Shown: piece after piece, positions 31,246-40,171 of the stretch
How positions within the stretch are numbered: the stretch's first letter is position 1
Layout of the letters: the number at the start of each line of letters is the position of its first letter
IMG/VR virus record: IMGVR_UViG_3300031215_000016
Span: 1-61,499 of that record
Source: a virus
DNA length: 61,499 bases
Reading direction: 5' to 3' (one strand)
The notes under the pieces: generated by a model
The model's database searches: none
The model's input: only the letters and a program-made list of their open reading frames with translations
What the model was told of the DNA's origin: nothing
Program-made: the position numbers and the translations under genes

Positions 31246-31578
31246 TTAAGCTCTTGTTTTAGTAGGTAGTATCTCTAGTATAATTAAGGGGCTGAAAAAC
31301 ACGTCACCGTTTATAAATTCAACTCTTATGTCTGTGTAAAAAGTTCCATGGCCAAGCTTCAAAGTATCTTCTGGGGTAATCTCTAGTGGATAATGTCCAG
31401 CAGAAAAAGTACTAGTGTAACTAAGGACTTTCTTGCTTCCTTTGACTGCGCTATCGTGAACGTCCATGGTGACAATCGGCATGGAAATACCTGGCCCGGG
31501 CTCAATTGGTACAGAGTCTTGCTCCAAAACTAAAAAGTCTTGCCAGAAGCTACCTTCTTTTACACATATCTTATCCAT
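31246..31578 (-). CDS. Hypothetical tail/baseplate-region protein (110 aa)
   Basis: A beta-sandwich-like small protein (VKEGSFWQDFLVLEQDSVPIE ... TFYTDIRVEFINGDVFFSPLIILEIL). The pattern recalls the N-terminal domain of baseplate upper proteins that hold fibres, but the resemblance is loose. It lies between the tailspike and the collagen-like fibre genes. Confidence 0.45.
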   Translation of the reverse strand: MDKICVKEGSFWQDFLVLEQDSVPIEPGPGISMPIVTMDVHDSAVKGSKKVLSYTSTFSAGHYPLEITPEDTLKLGHGTFYTDIRVEFINGDVFFSPLIILEILPTKTRA

Positions 31579-31587
31579 TGAGCAAAG

Positions 31588-33306
31588 TTACGATTGTAAA
31601 GGATTACTAAATAAAATCTTGGGGTCAATGTTCATATCTAACAGCTCTAGTTTTTCTGAGTCGGTTAATTTACCATCAATAGTATCCCAGTTTTGAGCGT
31701 TAGGGTTCTTTTTAAGCCTGTCTATTGCCATGGATTGAAAGCTGTTTAGTTTTTGGTTGCCTAAAGCGTTAGATGGGCCAGCAGAAGCGAGGACGTGGTT
31801 CTTAACTTTGATAACATCCATATTGTGTGTTTGGATATAATCGTGGGAAACTGCTATGAAATCATTTACCGAAGTTTCAGACTTGCTATCGCTGTTTGTC
31901 CAAGTATGTTTACCAAAACTGCCGTCTCCTTGCAAATCGTTTAGAGTGTCCCACGGTTTTTGGTGTAATTGGTCATCAACTAGAAAGTTTTTGAAGTATA
32001 GCTCAGAAGTAGTACCTCTAGGTCTAGCAACCATCCTTACCACGTTCCTGCTCATATTTTCAAAAACTATGTTTGTCGCTTCGAGAACTAAGCCACCATT
32101 ATCGTCTTGCCCCCGTTTATCTTTTCTAACGTTGTCGTGAGCTATGGCCAGTCCAAACTTAGCTGTTAAGATGTAGCAATTGTGCATATAAGATTTTGTT
32201 CCTGCGGTCAATTGGGGAGTTCTGTCAACACAGTTCAAATACGCACATTCTATGAAACTTAAATTTTTCCCACCCTTTTCATCGTAGCAGAAATGAATAG
32301 TTCCTTTAGGGTGAGCACCCTTGTGGTGTTTTGGACTAGCTAAGGGCTCTAAGAAAAGGCATCTGTAAAAAGAGATATTACTACCAGTACTTTGTACTAG
32401 TTCGTCAGTAGCTAAACTAAAAGCGCAATTCTTAAAGAGAATGTTGTGACCATTAATCTTTAAACAATCTCTTTCTCCGAATTGAGACCACCCACTCGCT
32501 GTAATAAGGTCTTCGTCTTCATTTAACCAATCGCCTAAGTGAAAAGAAACACTATCAAAGAAAACATGATTTACATGTGCTTTGATTTCTAGCCCAATAA
32601 GATTGACGCCACCAACCATACTAGCATCTACAGTTACGTAGGGATGTTTTATCTTGTGTAGGGTGTAAGGGGTGAAGTGATAATCTCCCGGACTAGTGAA
32701 TATTATTTTTCTTGGCCCCTTAACGTCCAAAGCTTTTAAAAAGCCTTCTGGGGTGTTTACGAGTATCTCCATCGGAGTTACTTTCGCGCTAGATTCTTCT
32801 GTGTAGCCAGAACCACCAAAACAATCAAAACCTCCACCAGAGTAAGTATTTTTAATTAGCGGTAAAGCGTATTTATTCGGGTCAGGTGTGGGTGTAGGTG
32901 TGGGTGTAGGTGTGGGTGTAGGTGTGGGTGTAGGTGTGGGTGTGGGTGTAGGTGTGGGTGTAGGTGTAGGTGTGGGTGTAGGTGTGGGTGTGGGTGTAGG
33001 TGTAGGTGTAGGTGTGGGTGTGGGTGTAGGAGTAGGAGTAGGGTCAGGCTTCGGTTGAAAACTGTCTTTTATTTGCTTAATGCTAGATTTTATTTCTAAT
33101 AATGAAGACTTAAAAAACTCAAGGTCTGAAGCTCTAGCCCTATCCAATAAAGTTAGGCTATTTTCAAAGCTATTTATTTTTTTAGTCAATTCAGATATAG
33201 AAGACGAATTAATCTCTTGTTTCTCGTTAATATCTGATATACCCAGCTTTTCAGACAAGGTATTAAGTTTTATTACTAGCTTTTGAATTTCTAATTCTTG
33301 TGACAT
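31588..33306 (-). CDS. Tailspike with pectate-lyase-like beta-helix and Pro-Thr stalk
   Basis: An N-terminal coiled coil (about 1-80) is followed by a (Pro-Thr)n stalk of about 50 residues, then a right-handed beta-helix domain of pectate lyase type ([59 protein letters not shown]). It probably cleaves an acidic polysaccharide of the host surface or of its algal substrate during adsorption. I cannot tell active-site residues with certainty. Confidence 0.7.
   Translation of the reverse strand: MSQELEIQKLVIKLNTLSEKLGISDINEKQEINSSSISELTKKINSFENSLTLLDRARASDLEFFKSSLLEIKSSIKQIKDSFQPKPDPTPTPTPTPTPTPTPTPTPTPTPTPTPTPTPTPTPTPTPTPTPTPTPTPTPTPDPNKYALPLIKNTYSGGGFDCFGGSGYTEESSAKVTPMEILVNTPEGFLKALDVKGPRKIIFTSPGDYHFTPYTLHKIKHPYVTVDASMVGGVNLIGLEIKAHVNHVFFDSVSFHLGDWLNEDEDLITASGWSQFGERDCLKINGHNILFKNCAFSLATDELVQSTGSNISFYRCLFLEPLASPKHHKGAHPKGTIHFCYDEKGGKNLSFIECAYLNCVDRTPQLTAGTKSYMHNCYILTAKFGLAIAHDNVRKDKRGQDDNGGLVLEATNIVFENMSRNVVRMVARPRGTTSELYFKNFLVDDQLHQKPWDTLNDLQGDGSFGKHTWTNSDSKSETSVNDFIAVSHDYIQTHNMDVIKVKNHVLASAGPSNALGNQKLNSFQSMAIDRLKKNPNAQNWDTIDGKLTDSEKLELLDMNIDPKILFSNPLQS
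32885..33042 (+). repeat. GGTGTR hexamer minisatellite encoding the Pro-Thr stalk
   Basis: About 26 tandem copies of GGTGTA or GGTGTG (158 bases) on the plus strand, read on the minus strand as alternating Pro and Thr codons. The G-runs could favour G-quadruplex-type structure and replication slippage, giving stalk-length variation. Confidence 0.9.
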
Positions 33307-33339
33307 TTTTATTTATTTTGTGGTTTGTTTTAATATTAT

Positions 33340-34635
33340 TTATAGTGAACTGCCGTCTACGTTGACCCAATTAGTGCCGTTATAAACAACCAGTTTACTT
33401 AATGATGTGTCAAAAAACAATCTACCGGTAAGCGGAGAAGACGGTCTTTCGCCTGTTGTGCCATCTTGTACTTTGTCTAAGTTTCTAGTATACATAGCTG
33501 AACCACTAGAAACTAAAACTTCACCCTCTGATAAAGCTACATCTGCTGAGTCTTTTTGATTACCATAAAATCTAAATGCTTGTGTGCTGTCTATGGAAAA
33601 CACATTTCTATATACAGAGTCCCGCTTAACTTGGCCCTTAAAAGAACCATCGTAGTGGTCTTGTGAAGTGCTTAGGAACCTAGTAGTGCCTTTTATAGAG
33701 CTTACGTGTGTCGGGTCTTTACCAAAGTTTAAGTATAGCTCGTTCTGAATAGTTACTTCATCTTCAAATCTAGCACCTTGTGTAGATGATAGTTGTAAAA
33801 TTCTAGTGCCATTTGGTCTAAACCCCATAGTGCCACTAAATGTGTGTAAGTCCATCCCCAATGTCCCAGCAGTTATTTTACCTCCTCTATTCCCTAAACT
33901 GTCAGCGACTAAACTAAGTTGTGTAGTAAATCCACGTATTGTGACGTTTGTTGTGGCTGGGGATTCCCCCTCAGCTATTGTTGTGTCACCGAGCACAACA
34001 AACAATGTTTTCTCTCCATTGTATTCTGTTGTATCAACTATTTTGATTGTTTGATAAGATGTGCCTTGAGCTAGTACGGCAGAATTTAAACCATAATCAA
34101 CGGATTTCATTTTAGAACCATCTGAAACTAAGATTTGGTTAGCCAGCAACTCTGTACCTAAAGCGTCTTTTGCGTTTTCAGTAAACATGTAATTGCCAGA
34201 TTCGTCCATCTCAAAGACAGTTACCCCAGCTTTTTTTACACGAAAAACACCAACACCTTCTTCTGAAATAGAATACGTTGCACCCAGAAAAATGCCATTG
34301 TTGAATACGGGAGCAAACGTAGTGGTATTCCCTTCGTTTAGCACTTCTTGTAGAGTACTTTTGCCAGAAGCATTGTCTATTAAGGGAGTCCAAGAAGAAC
34401 CGCCCCATAAGTAAAAAAGACTGTCTTTCTTTTGATAAACAACTGCGCTGTCTTTTAGATATGACGGCAAGAGAAAGGTGTCAGTCAAAACATGAAAGCC
34501 ACCCTTAACATACTTTTGAGTAGTTATTGGGAAAGGCCCTGTAGGGGCCAAAGAACCATCACTGATAACCTTTACTTGCGAGAACAAAGGAGTAGACACA
34601 AGGACTAAAAATAAAAATAAAACACTTTTTTTCAT
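33340..34635 (-). CDS. Fibre-like protein with an N-terminal signal peptide
   Basis: The 431-residue protein starts with a Lys-Lys n-region, a hydrophobic core and a typical cleavage end at LFSQ (residues 17-20), i.e. a type I signal peptide. The rest is repetitive, beta-rich and Ser/Thr/Gly-rich (GTTRFLSTSQ, SLSKLVVYNGTNWVNV near the end) and resembles tail-fibre or trimeric-adhesin proteins. Secretion signals are unusual on virion proteins. Its ATG overlaps the stop of the upstream gene (TAATG). Confidence 0.6.
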   Translation of the reverse strand: MKKSVLFLFLVLVSTPLFSQVKVISDGSLAPTGPFPITTQKYVKGGFHVLTDTFLLPSYLKDSAVVYQKKDSLFYLWGGSSWTPLIDNASGKSTLQEVLNEGNTTTFAPVFNNGIFLGATYSISEEGVGVFRVKKAGVTVFEMDESGNYMFTENAKDALGTELLANQILVSDGSKMKSVDYGLNSAVLAQGTSYQTIKIVDTTEYNGEKTLFVVLGDTTIAEGESPATTNVTIRGFTTQLSLVADSLGNRGGKITAGTLGMDLHTFSGTMGFRPNGTRILQLSSTQGARFEDEVTIQNELYLNFGKDPTHVSSIKGTTRFLSTSQDHYDGSFKGQVKRDSVYRNVFSIDSTQAFRFYGNQKDSADVALSEGEVLVSSGSAMYTRNLDKVQDGTTGERPSSPLTGRLFFDTSLSKLVVYNGTNWVNVDGSSL

Positions 34636-35597
34636 TACGGTATAAATTCAAATGTGGAACTGGTTGAAAATTGATTGTTACTAACGTATATTTTGTAGCT
34701 TTCTGATTCCCCGTTAACGTTAATAACGTTTCTGGTAGTTTCAGTAAAAGCCGATATAGAATTAAAGCCGTTAACCTTTATTTCAGATAATGAACCATGA
34801 CTGTTTGGGTAAGCGAAGTAATAATATTGATTTCCAGAAGGAGTATCTGTAACTGTTTTTTCTTCGCTTTCTACTAATTCCCCAGAGCCAGAAGTCAGGT
34901 CTGAGTCTGTAGGGGAGTCTGTATTAGCGAACCCAAAATATCTTTTGTAGGCAACTCTTATGGATTGTATTGAGCTAAATATTGTGTTTCCGTTGGCATC
35001 GAGGACAGAAGCTCTGTACTGTAGAGAGGTAGAAGTGGTTGGCGTTATAGACCCTATGCTCTGCGTCAAAGGAGAAATAATTGATTGGCTCGAAGCTATC
35101 GGGTTGTTACCACCGCTAACATCAATTATGCTTAGCGTGTCAGGCGCAACATTTCCCACGTTACTGAAAGACCAAGAGAAGTCTCTATCTCCCTCAATCA
35201 AATCTCCAACTTCAAAAAGTTTAGAGCCACTAAAATTAAAACTAGAGAATGACGGGGCAACATATCCAAGAAAAGCAGCGGTTAGAAATTCAATAGCTGT
35301 GAGACCTTCAACGTCTGTGCCGGCACTTAATAATCCAGCATCAATTGTCAGTACGCTCCCAACGCCAAAAACGGCTTCGGCTGCATTAGCGCTCCCCAAA
35401 GACCACGAAAAAACTTGATTCCCAACCCTAACAAAGAATTTTTTATCTGCTTTATTTAAAAGTATTTGCCTATCGTACAAGTCAGTATTAGACCAACCAC
35501 CCAAAGAAGGGTCTTCGTTAGGCGGTATAGTACCAACCGCTCCTGGAACAGTAGTTTCTTTAAAGAGGAATGAAGCATTAATTCGAGTCATCGTCAA
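34635..35597 (-). CDS. Structural, fibre-associated protein (320 aa)
   Basis: A beta-rich protein with Ser/Gly/Thr repeats and Ig-like spacing in the middle (FEVGDLIEGDRDFSWSFSNVG ... LQYRASVLDANGN). The N-terminus (SLGGWSNTDLYDRQILLNKADKKFFVRVGNQVF) recalls fibre-tip units of contractile phages. No firm family. It is placed among fibre genes. Confidence 0.5.
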   Translation of the reverse strand: MTMTRINASFLFKETTVPGAVGTIPPNEDPSLGGWSNTDLYDRQILLNKADKKFFVRVGNQVFSWSLGSANAAEAVFGVGSVLTIDAGLLSAGTDVEGLTAIEFLTAAFLGYVAPSFSSFNFSGSKLFEVGDLIEGDRDFSWSFSNVGNVAPDTLSIIDVSGGNNPIASSQSIISPLTQSIGSITPTTSTSLQYRASVLDANGNTIFSSIQSIRVAYKRYFGFANTDSPTDSDLTSGSGELVESEEKTVTDTPSGNQYYYFAYPNSHGSLSEIKVNGFNSISAFTETTRNVINVNGESESYKIYVSNNQFSTSSTFEFIP

Positions 35598-36744
35598 TTA
35601 CTATGTTATCGTTATTAGGTGTATCATCATCGAGAATATCACCAACGTTAATACGCTCACTACCATCGTCAAAAATAAACAAATTGGACGAGGAGTTAGG
35701 GGATACATTCAAAAATATAGAATTGTTGTCCTTACAAAGGACTAAGTAAGAGGTTGTTCCAACATGTGGAAGTGAGTAGGCCCCTTCAGAATAAGAAGTT
35801 TCTGCGTAAGGTATTTCGTCTGGGTTTTCGTAATTAGCTTGAATCAACCCACCATTAGAAGTAAGAATGCTCAACAAATCATTTATTACAGAAGTGGTGA
35901 AGCTTTGTTGGCCAAGCTTGCTTGCCAATCGGCAAAGGAGTAAAACCATATCATATCGAACCTTACCATAGTTGGTCGGATATAAATCTAAAGGGTAAGA
36001 GGTTAATCCATACATTCCAGATACGGGGTCGTTTGAAGAGTAGTTGCCAACTATGTAATCGTTTAGCTTTATGCACTCAAGTAACTTTCCTATATCGAAC
36101 AACAAGCAAGCACCAAGAATTTGATAGTTGACATGAAAGTCGTCTGGTTCTGGGTTAGCATTTCCAGAGAGAAGCCTAGCATAAAAAACATCATTTCTAT
36201 AAAAAGTGTCTATTATGTTGGCAGACAAGGTATCTGCTAAATTTTTATACGTGTTATCTCCTGTATAGACATATTGAGCGTGTAAGAAATAAAAACCATA
36301 AATATTTGTCTTCAAATAAGCTGTTTCAGAGGTAGACTCTTTTAAGAGTGTTGCAGAGCCAAGTTTTGTAACAATGGAATCTCTTATCACGTTTATTTTG
36401 GTGTCCCAATCGGTAGAAACGTTAGGCACAACGGGCGCTAAAAAGTTAGCGGCTACAGTCAATGCGTACCCTGTAAATACGCTGCTTAGGTATATTCTGT
36501 TAGCCATAGAAACGGTGTGTGGGTCATCGTTTGTTTGGTCGAAATAGTCAGGAACCAGCTCTACATTGTCTATTCTCTCTATAAGTTCATCGCCCAAGAG
36601 TTTAGCCCTACTAACATTACCGACTTGGCAAAAATAAAGTAGCGCTCTTGCAGCATCTAATGTCTCTACTGTATTTAGAAAAGCCACGGTTCTTGGTGGG
36701 TTGTCTGATTCATAAGAACGGGTTATATATTTGTCTACGCTCAT
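35578..36744 (-). CDS. Tail-associated helical protein, possible six-hairpin glycosidase fold
   Basis: The 388 residues are mostly helical and contain repeating helix pairs (DAARALLYFCQVGNVSRAKLLGDELIERI, ANRIYLSSVFTGYALTVAANFL, GACLLFDIGKLLECIKL) that resemble (alpha/alpha)6 toroid enzymes. The catalytic acids cannot be identified by eye. The C-terminus is acidic and Asn-rich. It overlaps its neighbours by 4 and 20 bases. It may be a sugar-degrading baseplate or fibre component. Confidence 0.4.
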   Translation of the reverse strand: MSVDKYITRSYESDNPPRTVAFLNTVETLDAARALLYFCQVGNVSRAKLLGDELIERIDNVELVPDYFDQTNDDPHTVSMANRIYLSSVFTGYALTVAANFLAPVVPNVSTDWDTKINVIRDSIVTKLGSATLLKESTSETAYLKTNIYGFYFLHAQYVYTGDNTYKNLADTLSANIIDTFYRNDVFYARLLSGNANPEPDDFHVNYQILGACLLFDIGKLLECIKLNDYIVGNYSSNDPVSGMYGLTSYPLDLYPTNYGKVRYDMVLLLCRLASKLGQQSFTTSVINDLLSILTSNGGLIQANYENPDEIPYAETSYSEGAYSLPHVGTTSYLVLCKDNNSIFLNVSPNSSSNLFIFDDGSERINVGDILDDDTPNNDNIVIDDDSN

Positions 36745-37460
36745 ATAGTGTATCCTTGGGCTATCATAAATTCAAGACTAGATATGTCGTCAACTAAACA
36801 AGAGTTAAGTGGTTTTATACTCTGTAAGCAGTTGAAGTAATCAATCATGTTTTCAACACACACTATGGGGCCGCATAAAAATATTATTTCTGGCTCCGAA
36901 TCAGACTCGTAAAAAGGCAAAAAAGTTTTAATACTTTTTCTAATATAGTCCTTTACAATTAGGTTCTCAAACCAATAGGTTTCGATAGTGGCTTTAAATT
37001 CGGAATTCAAAGATTCTTCGTCAGGAGAGTAGGTGTACCAAGCATCTTCGGGGATGTCGTTAGGCAAGAAACCTGTGTTGGGGTCGTCAGGGTATATAGC
37101 CCTAGAGCGAGGAAAGAAGTTATCAGTATCTAAGGTTACTTCTCCCAGAGTGCACGCTTGAAGAAATAGTTTTATGCCGGTAACGCTGCCACGGTAGCTC
37201 ATTATTTTCCCCGCGTTAAGAACCATATTTTGAAGCAGTACTGAGGGAAATTTCTCTGAAACTCTAGGGAACCCATAATCAACCAAAGTCCTTACCAAAT
37301 GCGAACGGTATTGGTTGGTAATCGTGTTGTAAACACGGAAAAAATTGTTTTGTCTGTCTTTTTTAAAATTATATAAACCGTCCAATACAGAAACCATCCC
37401 ATCGGTATTTTCAAATCGAAGAGCTGTAAAAGGTATTCGGTCTCTGAAATCTTCTCTCAT
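36741..37460 (-). CDS. Baseplate protein, P2 gpI-like
   Basis: The segment LNAGKIMSYRGSVTGIKLFLQACTLGEVTL matches the conserved core of P2 gpI-type baseplate wedge proteins. The 239-residue protein follows the gpJ-like gene directly (no gap), as in many contractile tails. It connects the wedge to the tail fibres. Confidence 0.65.
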   Translation of the reverse strand: MREDFRDRIPFTALRFENTDGMVSVLDGLYNFKKDRQNNFFRVYNTITNQYRSHLVRTLVDYGFPRVSEKFPSVLLQNMVLNAGKIMSYRGSVTGIKLFLQACTLGEVTLDTDNFFPRSRAIYPDDPNTGFLPNDIPEDAWYTYSPDEESLNSEFKATIETYWFENLIVKDYIRKSIKTFLPFYESDSEPEIIFLCGPIVCVENMIDYFNCLQSIKPLNSCLVDDISSLEFMIAQGYTI

Positions 37461-38999
37461 TTATATAGGCTTAACAACTAAGTTCATAGTTTGCTTGGCG
37501 TTAGAAGGGTCTACCACAGACTTTTTAATTATGTCGCTCTCGCCAATTCTTATAAAATCTGGGACTTGTACGTTAGTACCGAAGTTGTAGATATTTATTC
37601 TAGCAATATCATCATCAGAATCTTTCAAATAAATATAGAAGTCATCGTGAGAAAAGTCTCTACCGTAATCGCCAAAAACTAAGGGGTCGAAAAAATCAAC
37701 TATTCTTTGAGAAACCTTAGAGTATATGCTATTGAAATTGGCGCTTGGATTTGTTTCTACAACAATATCCATCTTAGGCAATACTATCTCGTTGGTATCA
37801 GAAGCTATAACCGTGTACCCAAGCTGAACCATTATAGCTTCTATTTCGGGAATAAAAGGGTCTAATTCGGCAGACGCCATAGAAATCCCCTGATTGTTTA
37901 TGCCATAGATAGTTATCGTCTCATTTATAAACACGGCATGCGTTCTAGCTATCGAAGACTTAGACAAAAGAAAGTCTGTACAGTCTTCTGTATTTATTAT
38001 AGTCTTTCTTCTGCGCGACTCAACAGGGGCGACTTTTTTAATGCTCTCTAACGTTTCTGCGACTAAGGCCTCTTCTGTTTCATCAGAGTTGGGGGTTGCG
38101 GAAATTGCTGGGCGGGATTGATTAAATCTGAATATGTCAAAGCTCTCAGATTGAAGACCCTTACCATTAAGCCCATCGGTTTTTATGTAGGTAACAAACA
38201 CGTCTGTCTCTGGCTCCACTTTTTTACCGAAAACGCCATAACCAAAAACTATTGTGGCTGAGCCATTCTCTTCTGGAAGAGCTACAAAATGCTTATCGAA
38301 AGAATCGCTTATGCCCAGTTGTTGGACGCTTTCCCACTCAACTGAATCAATGTATAGGCGGATAGTTTTGGGGTCTATGCTACTGTCTTCAATAAAAATT
38401 CTATCTCCATCAAATACATAAGAACGGGTTTTAAACTTTCCCCTAACCATGGGAATAACTTGAGTGGTATCAGATAATGAATCAGGAATTTGAAATGCGG
38501 AGTTATTTATGTAATTGTCTGGCCCGGAAGAAACTTTTAAAATTAAATCGCCTGGATTGTATGTCTTAAAAGGGTTAGAGACGTCTACGACATCTAGTCC
38601 GTCAAAAGTAACTGAGAATTCAACTTTTCCAGCGGTATACACTTGTGGGTCATAGCCCATAGAGATTGCGCGAACAAAAGCGTTGCTGTATACCTGAGAC
38701 GTGTGTAAATTGGATTCCAGAGAAAAAGCGTTGTTGTACCAATAATCTTTTTCAGAAAACAAACAAACAAGTTCTACTAAGAATTGGCCAAAGTCACCAT
38801 CCCCCCTATCAGTCCAACTAGGTAAGTGGGTATTCGCTAACTCTCTGGCTTTAGAAAGCATTTGAGACATATTAGCATTTAGCAGCAAGTCGTCTTCGGG
38901 GTAAAGCATCTGAACTACCTTAGAGTAGTCATGCAACTTGTTCAACTTACTTTGGGTAAGGTTTGCTAATTCTGTTAGTATGGCTTTCTTAGATAGCAT
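37461..38999 (-). CDS. Baseplate wedge protein, gpJ/gp6-like
   Basis: The 512 residues have an N-terminal ELANTHLPSWTDRGDGDFGQFLVELVCLFSEKDYWYNNAFS segment, a central beta domain with FGYGVFGKKVEP, and C-terminal helical and beta segments typical of baseplate J. The order gp25-like, gpJ-like, gpI-like agrees with contractile-tail gene order. Confidence 0.75.
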   Translation of the reverse strand: MLSKKAILTELANLTQSKLNKLHDYSKVVQMLYPEDDLLLNANMSQMLSKARELANTHLPSWTDRGDGDFGQFLVELVCLFSEKDYWYNNAFSLESNLHTSQVYSNAFVRAISMGYDPQVYTAGKVEFSVTFDGLDVVDVSNPFKTYNPGDLILKVSSGPDNYINNSAFQIPDSLSDTTQVIPMVRGKFKTRSYVFDGDRIFIEDSSIDPKTIRLYIDSVEWESVQQLGISDSFDKHFVALPEENGSATIVFGYGVFGKKVEPETDVFVTYIKTDGLNGKGLQSESFDIFRFNQSRPAISATPNSDETEEALVAETLESIKKVAPVESRRRKTIINTEDCTDFLLSKSSIARTHAVFINETITIYGINNQGISMASAELDPFIPEIEAIMVQLGYTVIASDTNEIVLPKMDIVVETNPSANFNSIYSKVSQRIVDFFDPLVFGDYGRDFSHDDFYIYLKDSDDDIARINIYNFGTNVQVPDFIRIGESDIIKKSVVDPSNAKQTMNLVVKPI

Positions 39000-39005
39000 G
39001 GCGAG

Positions 39006-39389
39006 TTATAAAATTCTTGCGTAAACGTTTTCTGTTCTGTCTTGTTGGTCGGGTTCTGTATTTGAGTAATCTATGTAAAGTTCTGTAACTTTTCTGTCCG
39101 TCTTAGGAACTATTAAGCTGCTGTTATTCACATTTAAAAATTTTATAGAACTCTCTAATAATGAAGTAAGGCGGAGCATAATGGCCCCCCTAGCTGAAAC
39201 TATGCTAGAGGTATTGGCTTGAATCAATTGAAATATGAACAGAGTGCTGAAGAATCTTTTATAATCTCTAGTCCTGTCATAGAAGGATATAACAAAGTCT
39301 ATTGAAGATTCTACGCGGTCATTGCCCGTGTAAAAACTGAATTTACCATCTACTATCGGTAGATTATGTGGGATAGACTTTAAGTTCAT
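39006..39389 (-). CDS. Probable gp25-like baseplate wedge protein
   Basis: A 127-residue protein with a DGKFSFYTGNDRVESSIDFVISFYDRTRDYKRFFSTLFIFQLIQ core that loosely resembles the gp25/IraD fold. The location immediately before the gpJ-like gene fits. Without profile search the assignment is tentative. Confidence 0.5.
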   Translation of the reverse strand: MNLKSIPHNLPIVDGKFSFYTGNDRVESSIDFVISFYDRTRDYKRFFSTLFIFQLIQANTSSIVSARGAIMLRLTSLLESSIKFLNVNNSSLIVPKTDRKVTELYIDYSNTEPDQQDRTENVYARIL

Positions 39390-39403
39390 TTCGTCAAAAT
39401 TAG

Positions 39404-40171
39404 TTATTTAAGTTCTACCAATGAAGATTTGAAAGAATCGAGTTGCGTTTTAAGCGCTTTTATTGCTGTACTAGATGCTGGGTTGATTGGGGTTGCTGGC
39501 CCTGCCACAGTAGGAACAGTTATAAGGGCTATTGTGTCTATAAGATTCCCCAAAAAGCTTTTAAGCTCTTGATGTGTAACGGCTGAACCAAGATTAGTGT
39601 CGTTCTTTTTTGCGAGTTTTACTTTTCCATCAGTAGCATGAACTCCTATATCGTCTGAACCATGGTAAAGGCCAGAATAATTCTCGCCTTTAATGTTTGA
39701 GGTTTCTGAGGATATTATGGATAATTTTTTAGTGGCTAAATTTATAACTTCATCCGAAGATAGCTTGGCAGTGCCATCGTCATCGTTGAATTCCAAACTG
39801 TTTTCTAGGTCTCCAAACTTAGACACATCCCCAAACTTGTTTGCTTCTGCTGTTTCTGTGTTTTTTCTTCTAAGATACCCAAGAACAACCGGGCTGCTTC
39901 TAGTACCATCCAAGTAACCAACAATGAAATCTATTTGGTTGTAATATTTTTTAAACCACTTGTAGCTAGGGATAGCGGAAACGCCAAAACCCATCAGAAG
40001 TCTGGGTCTTATGCACATACCAGCAACATTACCTTCGTCCATTAAGTATTCGCTGGAAGTAAGTTGGGCTTCATAAAATATGTCATTGAATATTCTACCA
40101 GTAGGTCTAGCCATTTCTATGCCGGTGAATCTAACAGATGATTTTCTATAGAAGTCGTATTCGTCTTGCAT
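39404..40171 (-). CDS. Baseplate spike protein, gpV/Vgr-like
   Basis: The 255 residues contain a N-terminal OB-like domain (EARLMGFGVSAIPSYKW-type and IDFIVGYLDGTRSSPVVLGYLRRK), then a repetitive beta segment (GVHATDGKVKLAKKNDTNLGSAVTHQELKS) like phage spike proteins. It overlaps the hub gene by one base (TAATG). It forms the puncturing device. Confidence 0.65.
   Translation of the reverse strand: MQDEYDFYRKSSVRFTGIEMARPTGRIFNDIFYEAQLTSSEYLMDEGNVAGMCIRPRLLMGFGVSAIPSYKWFKKYYNQIDFIVGYLDGTRSSPVVLGYLRRKNTETAEANKFGDVSKFGDLENSLEFNDDDGTAKLSSDEVINLATKKLSIISSETSNIKGENYSGLYHGSDDIGVHATDGKVKLAKKNDTNLGSAVTHQELKSFLGNLIDTIALITVPTVAGPATPINPASSTAIKALKTQLDSFKSSLVELK

Noticed and set aside
32885-33042. CRISPR array
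   Set aside because: The repeats are contiguous hexamers without spacers and are in frame within the tailspike gene.
34960-35418. Plus-strand 152-codon frame
   Set aside because: It lies wholly inside the 320-residue fibre-associated gene, with shadow composition (Pro/Ser/Leu-rich, no operon context).
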